This document shows positions 1 through 8,246 of a stretch of DNA of 64,000 nucleotides, piece after piece (position 1 is the stretch's first letter; the number at the start of each line of letters is the position of its first letter). The notes under the pieces were generated by a model. The model did no database searches. It was not told where the DNA came from and saw only the letters and a program-made list of their open reading frames with translations. The position numbers and the translations under genes were made by a program. This DNA comes from Microbulbifer rhizosphaerae (lineage in GTDB: Bacteria > Pseudomonadota > Gammaproteobacteria > Pseudomonadales > Cellvibrionaceae): NCBI RefSeq assembly GCF_014191725.1, contig NZ_JACHWZ010000005.1:186001-250000 (forward strand), in the 5' to 3' direction.

Positions 1-645
1 ATCCATGCTCAGGGAGAGCGTGGACATGGTGATATCCGCATTGTCGGTGGGGTACAGGGTGTGCTCCAGGGAGTAGGTCCACTGGTCGATCCGCCAGTTG
101 ATAAAGGCTCCGTAAAAAGCATCCTGCCCGTCTTCGTCCGTGGACAGCAGCTGTGCGGAATCGTCTGCGAGGGTTCCCGAGACCATGTGGGTATAGTCCA
201 CCCGGGTTTTCGTTTTCCACGCGTGGTAGCCGAGCCGGATGCCGCCGGAATACGGCTTGCTGGTGTCGGTGCTCAGCACCGCGGCCAGGATTCCGGTGGA
301 GCCGGAAACCTCTGTGCGAAAGGTTTTCGATTCGGAGCCATTCGCTCCCATGATGTATTCGTGTTTGTCCTTGCTTTTGCCGAAGTTGCTGTAGCCTGCT
401 TCGAAGGCGATATAGTGATTTAGCCGGTAGCCCAGGCTGATGTTTTGCCCTCTCGGGACCTCAAGAGAGACCTCTGCGTCGGTATCCACCTCTTCTTCGA
501 TCGTGTCGGCGACGAATTCTTCGACCACAATCGCATCCGGATCGACCATTCCATAGCCGGCTTTTACATACCATTTGGGCTCCAGCACCGATGCATTGGC
601 TGCCGAGGTAAAGATAATGGCCGAGCACAGAATCGCTTTCTTCAT
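1..645 (-). CDS. Outer-membrane beta-barrel protein, 3' end outside window
   Basis: I read 215 codons in frame with no stop from an ATG at 645, preceded by an AAGGA ribosome site. The first 18 or so residues (MKKAILCSAIIFTSAANA) form a signal peptide. The mature part begins with a WYVKAGYG strand and then shows repeated Gly/aromatic strand patterns (GYRLNHYIAFEAGYSNFG, GGIRLGYHAWKTKTRVDY). This is typical of OmpA-like or Omp_W-like eight-stranded barrels in the outer membrane. The C-terminus lies beyond base 1, so any attached domain is unknown. The barrel class is inferred; a specific function is not. Confidence 0.7.
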   Translation of the reverse strand, partial: MKKAILCSAIIFTSAANASVLEPKWYVKAGYGMVDPDAIVVEEFVADTIEEEVDTDAEVSLEVPRGQNISLGYRLNHYIAFEAGYSNFGKSKDKHEYIMGANGSESKTFRTEVSGSTGILAAVLSTDTSKPYSGGIRLGYHAWKTKTRVDYTHMVSGTLADDSAQLLSTDEDGQDAFYGAFINWRIDQWTYSLEHTLYPTDNADITMSTLSLSMD

Positions 646-671
646 TTGTTGTTCCTTCTGGCAGATCCCAG

Positions 672-705
672 CATAAATAAAAAAGCCCCGACGATAACCG
701 AGGCT
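672..705 (-). terminator. Rho-independent terminator behind the tRNA pseudogene
   Basis: On the minus strand AGCCtCG pairs with CGgGGCT around an 8-base loop and is followed by TTTTTTATTT. It lies just downstream of the decayed tRNA copy and upstream of the barrel gene. Confidence 0.65.
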
Positions 706-718
706 CTTCAGAAAATAA

Positions 719-792
719 TGCCCAGAGGCGGAATCGAACCGCAGAGACGGGAATTAACAGTTCTCCAGAATGGGCTGTCGGCTATTTATTGC
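719..792 (-). pseudogene. Decayed tRNA-Phe copy
   Basis: The last 22 bases (719-740) are identical to the 3' end of the intact tRNA-Phe at 1029-1050. Upstream of that, a 40-base stretch between ATAGC and GGTTCG has exactly the same length as in tRNA-Phe but is heavily mutated. The acceptor 5' strand no longer pairs with the conserved 3' strand. The anticodon loop now reads CTGTTAA, which would be an Asn-type GTT, on a stem with one mismatch. The 3' CCA is lost (TTA instead). I call it a pseudogene. Confidence 0.7.
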
Positions 793-984
793 CAAACTCC
801 CTTAAAAGTCAATAACTTACCAGCCTGATTAAGAACCTGTTCACAAAGCTATAAACATCCATTCCCAATCAGGGGTGCCCTAATCCTCAGATAAAGTAAT
901 CCGGGGACAACATTTCACATTGCCCACAGGAGTTAGATATTTTGCGTTGAAACTTGGCGGGAACTTAGCTGCTTTGAAGGACAT
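793..984. other. Intergenic stretch without recognisable gene
   Basis: Between the tRNA pseudogene and the tRNA-Phe terminator I see no open reading frame with a ribosome site, no repeat and no structured RNA. Confidence 0.5.
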
Positions 985-1020
985 TAAAAAACCCGCGAAA
1001 GCTTACGCTGACGCGGGTTT
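985..1020 (-). terminator. Terminator of tRNA-Phe
   Basis: On the minus strand AAACCCGCG pairs with CGCGGGTTT around a 14-base loop, followed by TTTTTTAATG. It lies six bases past the encoded CCA of tRNA-Phe. Confidence 0.85.
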
Positions 1021-1025
1021 GAAAA

Positions 1026-1101
1026 TGGTGCCCAGAGGCGGAATCGAACCACCGACACGGGGATTTTCAATCCCCTGCTCTACCGACTGAGCTATCTGGG
1101 C
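1026..1101 (-). tRNA. tRNA-Phe (anticodon GAA)
   Basis: The acceptor GCCCAGA pairs with TCTGGGC, followed by discriminator A and an encoded CCA. The D arm TAGCTCAGTCGGTAGAGCA, anticodon stem GGGGA/TCCCC with loop TTGAAAA (GAA), and T arm GGTTCGATTCC are all intact. Total length is 76 nt. The gene has its own promoter (1143-1171) and terminator (985-1020). Confidence 0.97.
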
Positions 1102-1142
1102 CTTGCGCTGTTTCCGGGCTGCCCCGGTGTCGCGAGGCGCGT

Positions 1143-1171
1143 ATTAAACCCGCTCCCCGGGGCCGAGTCAA
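1143..1171 (-). promoter_or_regulatory. Sigma-70 promoter of tRNA-Phe
   Basis: On the minus strand TTGACT and TTTAAT are separated by exactly 17 bases. They are followed by a GC-rich discriminator (ACGCGCCTCGCG), as is usual for stringently controlled stable-RNA promoters. The tRNA begins about 41 bases downstream. Confidence 0.75.
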
Positions 1172-1213
1172 GCCCTTGATTGCTAAATAGTTTTCTTGGA
1201 AGTGAGCGCTTCC

Positions 1214-1501
1214 TTACTCGCTCTTGCCGCCCTCTTCCGGAGGCACGTAACCCTCGGCCTCGTCGTAGTGTTCGCCGCTCAGGAACTTGCTCATCTGCTC
1301 GGCCAAGTAGGCGCGGGCGGAGGGTTCCATCATGTTCAGGCGCTTTTCGTTGATCAGCAGGGTTTGGTGGGCGAGCCACTCTTTCCAGGCCTTTTGGGAG
1401 ATGTTCTCGAAGACGTCCTGGCCCTTGGGGCCGGGGAAGGGGGGGGCGTCCAGGCCTTCCATTTCCTGTTGGTATTTGCGGCAGAATACGGTTCTGGGCA
1501 T
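1214..1501 (-). CDS. yggX: Probable Fe(2+)-trafficking protein YggX
   Basis: 95 residues starting [18 protein letters not shown], with the conserved Cys7 near the N-terminus and the family pattern KGQ-VFENIS--AW-EWL. YggX proteins are small cytoplasmic factors that protect Fe-S enzymes from oxidative damage and help deliver iron. I chose the ATG at 1501, after GGAGA, rather than an upstream extension that reads through the palindromic repeat. It lies directly downstream of mutY on the same strand. The mutY-yggX pair is conserved in gammaproteobacteria, which fits since MutY carries a [4Fe-4S] cluster. Confidence 0.95.
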   Translation of the reverse strand: MPRTVFCRKYQQEMEGLDAPPFPGPKGQDVFENISQKAWKEWLAHQTLLINEKRLNMMEPSARAYLAEQMSKFLSGEHYDEAEGYVPPEEGGKSE

Positions 1502-1531
1502 GGGGTTCTCCGTTTTTGGTGGGCTCTTCTC

Positions 1532-1610
1532 CTTGTAGGAGCGGCCGTTGGCCGCGATGGTACTGTGGTTCAAACCACCGTTGATCGCGGCCAACGGCCG
1601 CTCCTACAAG
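1532..1610. repeat. Dispersed palindrome family A: 27-bp perfect arms
   Basis: Arms 1532-1558 and 1584-1610 are perfect inverted copies ending in CTTGTAGGAGCGGCC. The 25-base centre itself holds a GTGGTT/AACCAC hairpin, so the whole unit can fold into one long stem. It fills the mutY-yggX gap and contains the mutY stop codon. Related copies lie at 4881, 9062, 18881, 39992 and 52661. Confidence 0.9.
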
Positions 1611-2695
1611 GAAGGTGCAGGCGAATTGGCGAGCAATGGGGCCTGCAGGGCCAGCAGCTGTTTTGCCAGCTTGACGATCGGGGCCGGCAGGCCCAGTTGC
1701 TGCGCCGCCCGGGGGCGGTTGAGTTGGCGCAGTTTATACCAGCCGCCGCCCGCCTCTGCCACCTGCGCGGGCATTTTCTCCAATCGGACCCACACCGGGG
1801 TGATGTCCAGGTGGAAGTGGGTGAAGGTGTGGCGCAGCGGCGGCAATGTTTGTGTTTCCGCAGCGCGCCATCCGCGTTCCGCCAGCCACTGCCCCGGCTT
1901 CTCCGCCTGCGGCGGGCACCAGAGGCCGCCCCAGATGCCGCTGGGCGGGCGCTGTTCCAGGTAAATCTGTTCCCCGTGTTCGATCAGTAGCATGGTCGAC
2001 TCGCGCACCGGCTTTTCCGCGCGGGGCTTTTTACCCGGATAGTCCTGGGGGTTGCCCTGGGCGCTGGCGGTGCAGGCACTCGCCAGCGGGCAGTCGCCGC
2101 AGCGGGGTTTGCTGCGGGTGCAGAGGGTGGCGCCCAGGTCCATCATCGCCTGGGTGTAGTGGTTGCAGCGCTCCTGTGGCGTGTAGCGCTCCGCCAGTTG
2201 CCACAGCCGGTTGGCCGCGGTGCTCTGCCCGGGCCAGCCGTCCACTGCGTGCAGGCGGGCCAGCACCCGTTTGACGTTGCCGTCGAGAATCGGCGCGCGC
2301 AGGCCCATGCTGATGCTGGCGATGGCCCCGGCGGTGGAGCGGCCAATGCCGGGCAGCTCCGCCAGTGCATCCGTATCCCGGGGAAGCTGGCCGTCGTGTT
2401 CCTCCATCACCACCTGGGCGCATTTGTGCAGGTTGCGCGCGCGGGCGTAGTAGCCGAGGCCGCTCCAGTGGGCGAGCACCTGGTCCAGCGGCGCCGCGGC
2501 GAGATCCGCCAGGATGGGGAAGCTGGCCATAAAGCGCTGGAAGTAGGGGATTACTGCGCTGACCTGGGTTTGTTGCAGCATGATTTCCGATACCCAGACC
2601 CGGTAGGGGGTGATGTCCTGCTGCCAGGGGAGGTCTTTGCGGCCGTGGTGGTCGAACCAGGTTAGGACGGCTTGTTGGAACTGGTTTGGGGTCAT
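1604..2695 (-). CDS. mutY: Adenine DNA glycosylase MutY
   Basis: 363 residues. This base-excision repair enzyme removes A mispaired with 8-oxoguanine. Catalytic Glu37 lies in [10 protein letters not shown], the helix-hairpin-helix in [15 protein letters not shown] (about 113-127), and catalytic Asp138 in [10 protein letters not shown]. The four cluster cysteines C192, C199, C202 and C208 have the family spacing C-X6-C-X2-C-X5-C. A NUDIX-like 8-oxoG recognition domain occupies about 235-345. The gene sits between the AsmA-family gene and yggX. Its last codons and TAG stop lie inside the dispersed palindrome, so the C-terminal tail may be repeat-derived. Confidence 0.97.
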   Translation of the reverse strand: MTPNQFQQAVLTWFDHHGRKDLPWQQDITPYRVWVSEIMLQQTQVSAVIPYFQRFMASFPILADLAAAPLDQVLAHWSGLGYYARARNLHKCAQVVMEEHDGQLPRDTDALAELPGIGRSTAGAIASISMGLRAPILDGNVKRVLARLHAVDGWPGQSTAANRLWQLAERYTPQERCNHYTQAMMDLGATLCTRSKPRCGDCPLASACTASAQGNPQDYPGKKPRAEKPVRESTMLLIEHGEQIYLEQRPPSGIWGGLWCPPQAEKPGQWLAERGWRAAETQTLPPLRHTFTHFHLDITPVWVRLEKMPAQVAEAGGGWYKLRQLNRPRAAQQLGLPAPIVKLAKQLLALQAPLLANSPAPSL

Positions 2696-2721
2696 GGGGT
2701 TGCTGCTGGTTTGGTGGTGTG

Positions 2722-2806
2722 GCGGCCTTACGGCCGCTTGCCGAGCTGGAGCTCGGCGTTCCCAGGGGGCGGCCTTAGGGGCGCTTGCCGAGCGGGGGGC
2801 TCGGCG
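2722..2806. repeat. Palindrome family D: two tandem double-hairpin units
   Basis: GCGGCC-TTAC-GGCCGC is followed by TT and then the perfect hairpin GCCGAGCTGGAGCTCGGC (2740-2757). A degenerate second unit of the same order follows. The same architecture in reverse order lies at 61277-61313. The element fills the gap between the AsmA-family gene and mutY and may act as a transcription attenuator; that role is inference. Confidence 0.75.
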
Positions 2807-2815
2807 CTCCCGGCG

Positions 2816-4852
2816 TTAGCGGTTGAACAGGCCCTTGAGTTTGTCTTTGAGTTCTTCGACTTTTTTCTCCACTTTTTCGCCGTATTTCTTTTCGGCCTTG
2901 TACCTGAGTTCCTCGCGGAGCAGGTCGTCGAGACGGCGGCTGTCGGGTTTGCAGCTGCCGGCACCGGCGTCGGCGAAGCTGTCTTTGCAGCGCAGGGGCA
3001 GCGGGCGGTTGCGCCAGCGCTCGTTCTGCACGGTGCAGCCGTCGGCGGAGGTTTTATTACCCATCAGGGACAGGCCCAGGGCGAAGTCGAATTCCTGCTG
3101 TTCCAGGTCCACTTCGCCGTCGCCGGTGAGGGCGATATTTTCCACCCCGGCGAGTATTTCCTGAACCCGGACTTTGTCCCCCTCTACGACGATATCGGCG
3201 CGCAGGTCCTGCAGGCGGGTGCGGGCGGGCCATTCCCGCTCCGGCAGCGGGGTCTTCTCCGCGTAGCTCACCAGCTGGCACATGCCCTTTTCCAGGTTGA
3301 AGGGAGTGATCGCCAGCTGTTCGCTGGAAAGCTGCACCGCGGCGCGAAGCTGTTTCTGCAACTGTTCGGTGTCTTTGCCGGAGGTCTGCGCGGTCCAGTT
3401 GATATCGGCCTTGCCGGACAGCTGCACCCGCTCGTTGGGGAACAGGGCCTTCTGCACCTCGAAAATTTCCACTCCGGTGAGGCCGCCGCTCAAATCCGCC
3501 TGGGCGGACTGGCCGCGGGCGTTGAACTGGCCGCTGCTGTTTAATTGGCCACCGTAGAGGCCGGCGGAGAGTTTTTGCAGCCGGTATAGGCCGTTGTCCA
3601 CGGTGAGCTGCAGTTGCGGCCGGTCCACCTGCAGGTCCACTGCGTTCAGCTGTTCCAGGGACAAATTCAGCTTGGCGGTGAAGCCGCGCATGGCGGTGAG
3701 TGGCAGCGGGGTGGGTTCGGTGGTTGCCGCGGGCGAGGCCTGCTCTTCCTCCTCGGCGGGGGACGGGGGTGGCAGGTAGTCGTCCAGCACCAGCTTACCG
3801 CCGCGCAGAGTCAGGTCCAGGCCGGGGATATTGTCGTTGCGAAACTGGGCGCTGCCGGCAAAGATGGTGTCGTCCAGTTGCAACTGCAGCGGGGTCAGGT
3901 CGAGTTTTTTCTCGGTGCCCTGGATATCGGTTTCCAGGCTGAATCTTTTCAGTACCGCGCCGCTCTGGGTCGCCAATTCGGTGCCGGTGAGCGTCAGCCA
4001 GGGGCGCAGGGGTTCGGCTTCCGCGCTGAGGTTCAGCTGGATCTGCCAGGGCTGGTCGGCGGCGCTGCGACGCAGGAAGCCGCGCAAGTTGATCTGCGCC
4101 GCGGCCTCGCCGCTCTCTGCTTCGATGGTCAACGGCTGCAGGCGCAGGCCGTTCAGGCCCTTGTCCAGGGCCAGGGAGCTGTTGAGCTTCAGCTCCACCG
4201 GTTGCTCGAGTGCGTTGCCGCCCACTTCCGCGCTCGCCTGTACTTGCCCGGGCTCGCCGCCGGGTACCAGGTTGTCGGCGCTCACGCGCAGCTTTTCCAC
4301 GATGTATTCGCTCTCACTGCGGGCGTCGCGATAGCGGATGCGGCCGTCTTCGATGCGCAGTTTTTCCAGGGCGAAGTGCAGGCCTTCCCTGTCCCCGTCC
4401 GCGGGGACGTCCAGTTTCGGTGGTTCCTCCGCCTGTTGTTTCTGTTTGGCCTCTATCGCCTCGGTGATCAGTTCCCAGTTGCCGCGGCCCCGTTCGTCCA
4501 CGCTCAGGTCGATCTGAGGGGCCATCAGGACCACTTCCCGGGCCTCGATACGCTTCTTCAGCAGCGGCATTAGCGCCACGCCGATGGAAATGGCGTCCGC
4601 GCGCACCAGCGGCTGTTCCGGCAGGGGCAGGGGCGCCAGTTGTATGCCCTCGAGCTTGAGGGCGATATTGGGCCAGAGCTGCCAGCCGATATCACCATCC
4701 AGCTTCAGCGCCACCCCCTGTTTGGCGGCCAGTTGCTCCAGTTGGGGCTTGTACTGGTTGACGTCCAGGCCGGCGAACAGCCAGGTGACGGCGCCGGCGA
4801 GAAGCAGGATGAGGACGAGCAGAAAGATCAGACCGCGTGTGATCCAGGCCAT
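2816..4852 (-). CDS. AsmA-family envelope protein
   Basis: 678 residues. An N-terminal membrane anchor (about residues 7-26) is followed by a long periplasmic region rich in short beta strands, as in AsmA/DUF748-type bridge-like proteins thought to affect lipid transport to, or assembly of, the outer membrane. Near the C-terminus a Cys-containing segment (CTVQNERWRNRPLPLRC) matches the family's terminal motif. It is followed by a charged, probably helical tail with many Lys and Glu. The gene lies between the TonB receptor and mutY on minus, as in Pseudomonas. The family is clear; the exact substrate is unknown. Confidence 0.85.
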   Translation of the reverse strand: MAWITRGLIFLLVLILLLAGAVTWLFAGLDVNQYKPQLEQLAAKQGVALKLDGDIGWQLWPNIALKLEGIQLAPLPLPEQPLVRADAISIGVALMPLLKKRIEAREVVLMAPQIDLSVDERGRGNWELITEAIEAKQKQQAEEPPKLDVPADGDREGLHFALEKLRIEDGRIRYRDARSESEYIVEKLRVSADNLVPGGEPGQVQASAEVGGNALEQPVELKLNSSLALDKGLNGLRLQPLTIEAESGEAAAQINLRGFLRRSAADQPWQIQLNLSAEAEPLRPWLTLTGTELATQSGAVLKRFSLETDIQGTEKKLDLTPLQLQLDDTIFAGSAQFRNDNIPGLDLTLRGGKLVLDDYLPPPSPAEEEEQASPAATTEPTPLPLTAMRGFTAKLNLSLEQLNAVDLQVDRPQLQLTVDNGLYRLQKLSAGLYGGQLNSSGQFNARGQSAQADLSGGLTGVEIFEVQKALFPNERVQLSGKADINWTAQTSGKDTEQLQKQLRAAVQLSSEQLAITPFNLEKGMCQLVSYAEKTPLPEREWPARTRLQDLRADIVVEGDKVRVQEILAGVENIALTGDGEVDLEQQEFDFALGLSLMGNKTSADGCTVQNERWRNRPLPLRCKDSFADAGAGSCKPDSRRLDDLLREELRYKAEKKYGEKVEKKVEELKDKLKGLFNR

Positions 4853-4880
4853 TGGAGGGGGTTCCTTGTTCTTACGTACA

Positions 4881-4987
4881 TGTAGGAGCGGCCATTCAGA
4901 GGGCAGATGTCAGAGGTCAAACGACAGAAAAGGCATTTTCTGTCCTCTGACTTCTGTTCCGTGACCTCTGAATGGCCAGCTCCTACA
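4881..4987. repeat. Palindrome family A copy with nested hairpins
   Basis: The outer arms TGTAGGAGCGGCCATTCAGAG (left, 4881-4901) and its near-inverse at 4966-4987 differ by one base. Inside lie a GTCAGAG/CTCTGAC pair and a GACAGAAAA-GGCA-TTTTCTGTC hairpin. The unit lies between the TonB receptor gene and the AsmA-family gene. Confidence 0.85.
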
Positions 4988-5036
4988 CATCGAGCTGTCG
5001 ATCGGGGGCATGGCCCCCAATTGAAGCAGTTGCGGG

Positions 5037-7163
5037 CTAGAAAATAAACCTCACGCCCGCTTCAACACTTCGGCCCATCTCCGGGGCGTAGTCCCGCAGC
5101 AGGGAGGTGGAGTTGCGGATCTCCTCGTCCAGGAGGTTGCGGCCGCTGACAAAGAGCACCGCGTCGGTGTCGCCCAGCTCGAGATTGTAGCGGGCGGTGA
5201 GGTCCATGCGCGTGTAGCTGTCGGTGGGCTCCTCGAAGGCGCCGGGCCTGTCCTGCTCGTCGGCCCGGGTGGTGCGCCATTCCCAGCTCCACTGATTGTA
5301 GTCGCCGCCCAGGGCCAGGCCGACGCGCAGCGGCGGCATGCGCGGCACGTCGCGGCTATTGTTACCGGCAGCCCCGTCGATACTGTCGTCGAAGCGGGCG
5401 CGCACCGCGTCGCCGAACAGGGTCAGGTGGAGGAACTGGTGCAGCGGGACCTTCACCGAGGCCTCGGCGCCGTAGAAGGTGGCGTCGCGGTTGCCGTAGG
5501 CATACACGGGGAATCCGCTCTCCTCGTCCTCCTTGTCGGTGTTGCGGGCGTAGATATAGTCGCCCACCCGGTTGTAGAAGACGCTCGCCTCGATTCGCAC
5601 GGCATGCCAGCCGCTGGCCTCCTGGTTGTGGTGGTGGTAGCCCAGCTCCAGGTTGACGGAGTTCTCCTTGTCCAGATCGGCGTTGCTGACCAGGTAACGG
5701 GGCTCGGCCACGTGGGCGCCGACCAGGTAACGGCCCTCGGCCACGTGGGCGCCGTCGGCGAACAGTTCCTCGGCCACCGGCGCGCGCTCGGCGCGGGTCA
5801 GTCCCAGGCTGAGGTGCTGGTGTTCGGCGAGGAAGTATTGCAGCGCGGCGCTGGCGCCGATCAGGTTATAGTCCTCGCCCGAGCCGTTTTGCGGGTCCAC
5901 GCTGACCCGTTCCAGGCGGCCGCCCAGGTCCAGGTGCCAGTCGCCCCAGGCGCGCTCCTTCATTACAAAGGCGCCGGTGCTCTGGGTGTTGGAGGGCTGT
6001 ACGAAGGCCTCCTCGCCGATGGCCGCGAAGTCCTTGTCGGACAGCTGCAGGCCGTAGGCGCCCCGCCACTCGCCGCCGCCATCGTGGGTCACTTCTATGC
6101 GGCTCTCCCAGGCCTCGTTGGTAAAGCGGGTGCCCGGTTTGCCCCCTTCCAGTTCCACGTGCACATAGTCGTTGTAGCCCAGGCGAAACAGCAGCTTGTC
6201 CCAGTACTCGCCGCCGAAGCGGTGTTCGCCCTTGAGGTCGTAGCGGGTTTGCTCCTGGTCGATGCGCACGATTTCCGGTTCTCCGCCGTGCTCCTCGTGT
6301 TCCTCTTCTTCCCCCTCTTCCTCGTGGTGGGCATGGGCGCCCAGGGGAATGCCGTAGTTGTTCTCCAGGCGGTTGATGGAGAAACCCAGATAGCCGCTGT
6401 CGGTGATCCAGGAGGCACCGCCGCTGTAGCTGTGGGCGCGGGCGTTGCTGTTGGCCACGAAGCCGTCGGTGTTGAACTCCTCTTCGTGCTCTTCCCCCTC
6501 TTCCTCCGCGTGCTCCTCTTCCTCGTGGTGGATGATCGCGAGGCCGGGGATTTCGGTGTTGTCGCTGTCGCGGTAGACGCCGTCCAGGTACCAAGCTACT
6601 TGGCCGGCGCCACCGGACAGGCGGAAGACGCCGGCGTCCTGGCTGTTGCCGGTGTTGTGGCGCATTTCCAGGGCGCCCTCCAGTTCCTCGGGAATCGCCG
6701 TGGGAATGCGCCCGTCGATCACGTTCACCACCCCGCCGATGGCGCCGCTACCGTAGCGCAGTGCGGCGGGGCCGCGCAGGATTTCGATACGCTCGGCCAG
6801 CAGCGACTCCACGGTGGCGGCGTGGTCGGAGCTGGTGTTGGAGGCGTCGCCCACGTCCAGGTTGTCGTTCAGTACCTTGACCCGATTGGCGCTCTGGCCG
6901 CGGATCACCGGCAGGCCCACGCCGCTGCCGAAGGAGGCGTTGGCCAGGCCCAATTCGTTCTGCAGCGTCTGCCCCAAGGTGGCGGAGGCGGCGCTGCGCA
7001 GTTCGTCGCCGGACAGTACTGACACCGGCGCGGCCACTGCGTCGGCGGGCTTGTCCAGCGGGGAGACGGTGACATTGATCTCTTCCAGGGTTTCGGCGGC
7101 GTAAACAGTGGGTACGGTCAGGGCGCCGGCAATTGCCAGGGCCAGTTTGCTGGTCTTGTTCAT
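5037..7163 (-). CDS. TonB-dependent outer-membrane receptor, ZnuD-like (probable zinc uptake)
   Basis: 708 residues. The signal peptide ends near residue 22 (VYA). The plug domain occupies about 28-155 (PVSVLSGDEL, ILRGPAALRYGSGAIGGVVNV), then a 22-strand barrel ends in the canonical terminal Phe (EAGVRFIF). Two extracellular loops are packed with His and Glu (about 212-229 and 277-296). Such loops are a hallmark of ZnuD/ZrgA-type zinc receptors, so zinc is the likely ligand, though this is inferred. The conserved ELFADGAHVA motif is followed by a tandem 11-residue duplication (471-492). It is probably co-transcribed with the small Cys/His protein upstream. I found no clear Zur box. Confidence 0.85.
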   Translation of the reverse strand: MNKTSKLALAIAGALTVPTVYAAETLEEINVTVSPLDKPADAVAAPVSVLSGDELRSAASATLGQTLQNELGLANASFGSGVGLPVIRGQSANRVKVLNDNLDVGDASNTSSDHAATVESLLAERIEILRGPAALRYGSGAIGGVVNVIDGRIPTAIPEELEGALEMRHNTGNSQDAGVFRLSGGAGQVAWYLDGVYRDSDNTEIPGLAIIHHEEEEHAEEEGEEHEEEFNTDGFVANSNARAHSYSGGASWITDSGYLGFSINRLENNYGIPLGAHAHHEEEGEEEEHEEHGGEPEIVRIDQEQTRYDLKGEHRFGGEYWDKLLFRLGYNDYVHVELEGGKPGTRFTNEAWESRIEVTHDGGGEWRGAYGLQLSDKDFAAIGEEAFVQPSNTQSTGAFVMKERAWGDWHLDLGGRLERVSVDPQNGSGEDYNLIGASAALQYFLAEHQHLSLGLTRAERAPVAEELFADGAHVAEGRYLVGAHVAEPRYLVSNADLDKENSVNLELGYHHHNQEASGWHAVRIEASVFYNRVGDYIYARNTDKEDEESGFPVYAYGNRDATFYGAEASVKVPLHQFLHLTLFGDAVRARFDDSIDGAAGNNSRDVPRMPPLRVGLALGGDYNQWSWEWRTTRADEQDRPGAFEEPTDSYTRMDLTARYNLELGDTDAVLFVSGRNLLDEEIRNSTSLLRDYAPEMGRSVEAGVRFIF
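5688..5753 (-). repeat. 33-bp in-frame tandem duplication in the receptor gene
   Basis: Two adjacent 33-bp units encode GAHVAEGRYLV and GAHVAEPRYLV (residues 471-481 and 482-492). They keep the reading frame and lie at a motif that is conserved and normally single in this receptor class. Confidence 0.85.
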
Positions 7164-7239
7164 CGGTTTTTATACCTGTCACACAGGGCGGCGGGCGAAA
7201 GCCGCCACCGGAATTCGAAAACTATTGGTGTTGTGGTTT

Positions 7240-7530
7240 TTAGAGGTGTGACAGGGAGACGGGCGGCGCGCGGGCACTCTGGCGTTCCGGCTGGCAGTCG
7301 CGGGGGGCCGGCGCGCCCTGAGTGGTGTAGAGCACCGCCGGCGCCGGCTGCGAGAACTGCAGATCGCTGCCGTGGGCGGCGGGCATATGGTTGAAACACA
7401 GGTCGCACAGCTCCACCTGGCCGTCGTTCAGGTGGATATGCTCCGCCCACAACGGCTGTGCTGCGAGCAGTGCAAGCAGCAGCAACAGGCTGGCCCAAAA
7501 GCGGGATTGATGGCGGGGGTACTTAACCAT
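7240..7530 (-). CDS. Small exported Cys/His-rich protein upstream of the metal receptor
   Basis: 96 residues from the ATG at 7530 (an upstream in-frame ATG at 7572 is less likely because it would put 14 polar residues before the signal peptide). Residues 10-28 are strongly hydrophobic and end in PLWA, a signal peptidase I site. The mature N-terminus carries HIH, a CDLC pair and HMPAAHG, all potential metal ligands. It resembles small DUF2946-type periplasmic proteins found near metal receptors, but I cannot confirm that family. It ends 76 bases before the TonB receptor on the same strand, which suggests one operon and a metal-related role. Confidence 0.65.
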   Translation of the reverse strand: MVKYPRHQSRFWASLLLLLALLAAQPLWAEHIHLNDGQVELCDLCFNHMPAAHGSDLQFSQPAPAVLYTTQGAPAPRDCQPERQSARAPPVSLSHL

Positions 7531-7608
7531 GGCGCCTATGATAGATGTCGGTGGCCGGGAATCAAGTTTCATCTGTCACTACCGGGCCACAGGCCGGGTC
7601 TTTCGTCT

Positions 7609-7614
7609 TATAAT
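7609..7614 (+). promoter_or_regulatory. Putative -10 box of the his operon
   Basis: A perfect TATAAT lies 32 bases before the hisB start. The -35 region is poor, so this is a tentative call. The divergent small Cys/His gene starts on the other strand about 80 bases away. Confidence 0.4.
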
Positions 7615-7645
7615 TCGCGGCTTCCGCCGCAAACAGAGAAAAGCC

Positions 7646-8233
7646 ATGCGCAGTGCCAGCGTCAACCGCGACACTCTGGAGACCCAAATCAAAGTCAGCG
7701 TCAATCTGGACGGGGACGGCAATGGCCGTTTCGACACCGGTGTGCCCTTCCTGGAGCATATGCTGGACCAGATTGCCCGCCACGGCATGATCGACCTGGA
7801 TATCACCTGCAAGGGCGATGTGCATATCGACGACCACCATACGGTGGAGGACATCGGCATCACCCTGGGCAAAGCGATTACCGAAGCACTGGGGGACAAG
7901 AAGGGCATCACCCGTTACGGCCACAGCTATGTGCCGCTGGACGAGGCCCTCTCGCGGGTGGTGGTGGACTTCTCCGGTCGCCCGGGGCTGGTGATGAACG
8001 TGCCGTTTACCCAGAAGCGCATCGGCCAGTTCGATACCGAACTCTTCTATGAATTCTTCCAGGGCTTCGTCAACCACGCCCTGGTCTCGCTGCATATCGA
8101 CTGCCTGCGTGGCCACAACGCCCACCACCAGGTTGAGACGGTATTCAAGGCCTTCGGCCGCGCCCTGCGCATGGCGCTGACCCCGGACCCGCGCATGGCC
8201 GGCACCACACCCTCTACCAAGGGAGTGTTGTAG
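7646..8233 (+). CDS. hisB: Imidazoleglycerol-phosphate dehydratase HisB
   Basis: 195 residues, the normal length for monofunctional HisB. It catalyses dehydration of imidazole glycerol phosphate to imidazole acetol phosphate in histidine synthesis. The metal-binding signatures [13 protein letters not shown] and [15 protein letters not shown] are intact, as are the [13 protein letters not shown] and [10 protein letters not shown] blocks. I start at ATG 7646 ([12 protein letters not shown]), because a longer frame from 7529 would run through the promoter. It heads the plus-strand cluster hisB-hisH-hisA-hisF. Confidence 0.96.
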   Translation: MRSASVNRDTLETQIKVSVNLDGDGNGRFDTGVPFLEHMLDQIARHGMIDLDITCKGDVHIDDHHTVEDIGITLGKAITEALGDKKGITRYGHSYVPLDEALSRVVVDFSGRPGLVMNVPFTQKRIGQFDTELFYEFFQGFVNHALVSLHIDCLRGHNAHHQVETVFKAFGRALRMALTPDPRMAGTTPSTKGVL

Positions 8234-8246
8234 ATGGCAATTTTGC

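Noticed and set aside
719..1050. 22-bp direct repeat as attachment sites of an integrated element
   Set aside because: Only 310 bases lie between the copies and no integrase or phage gene is present. The upstream copy continues as a full-length decayed tRNA, so tandem duplication explains it better.
5427..7022. 531-codon plus frame across the TonB receptor
   Set aside because: Shadow of the receptor, with the same compositional bias; no signal or motif.
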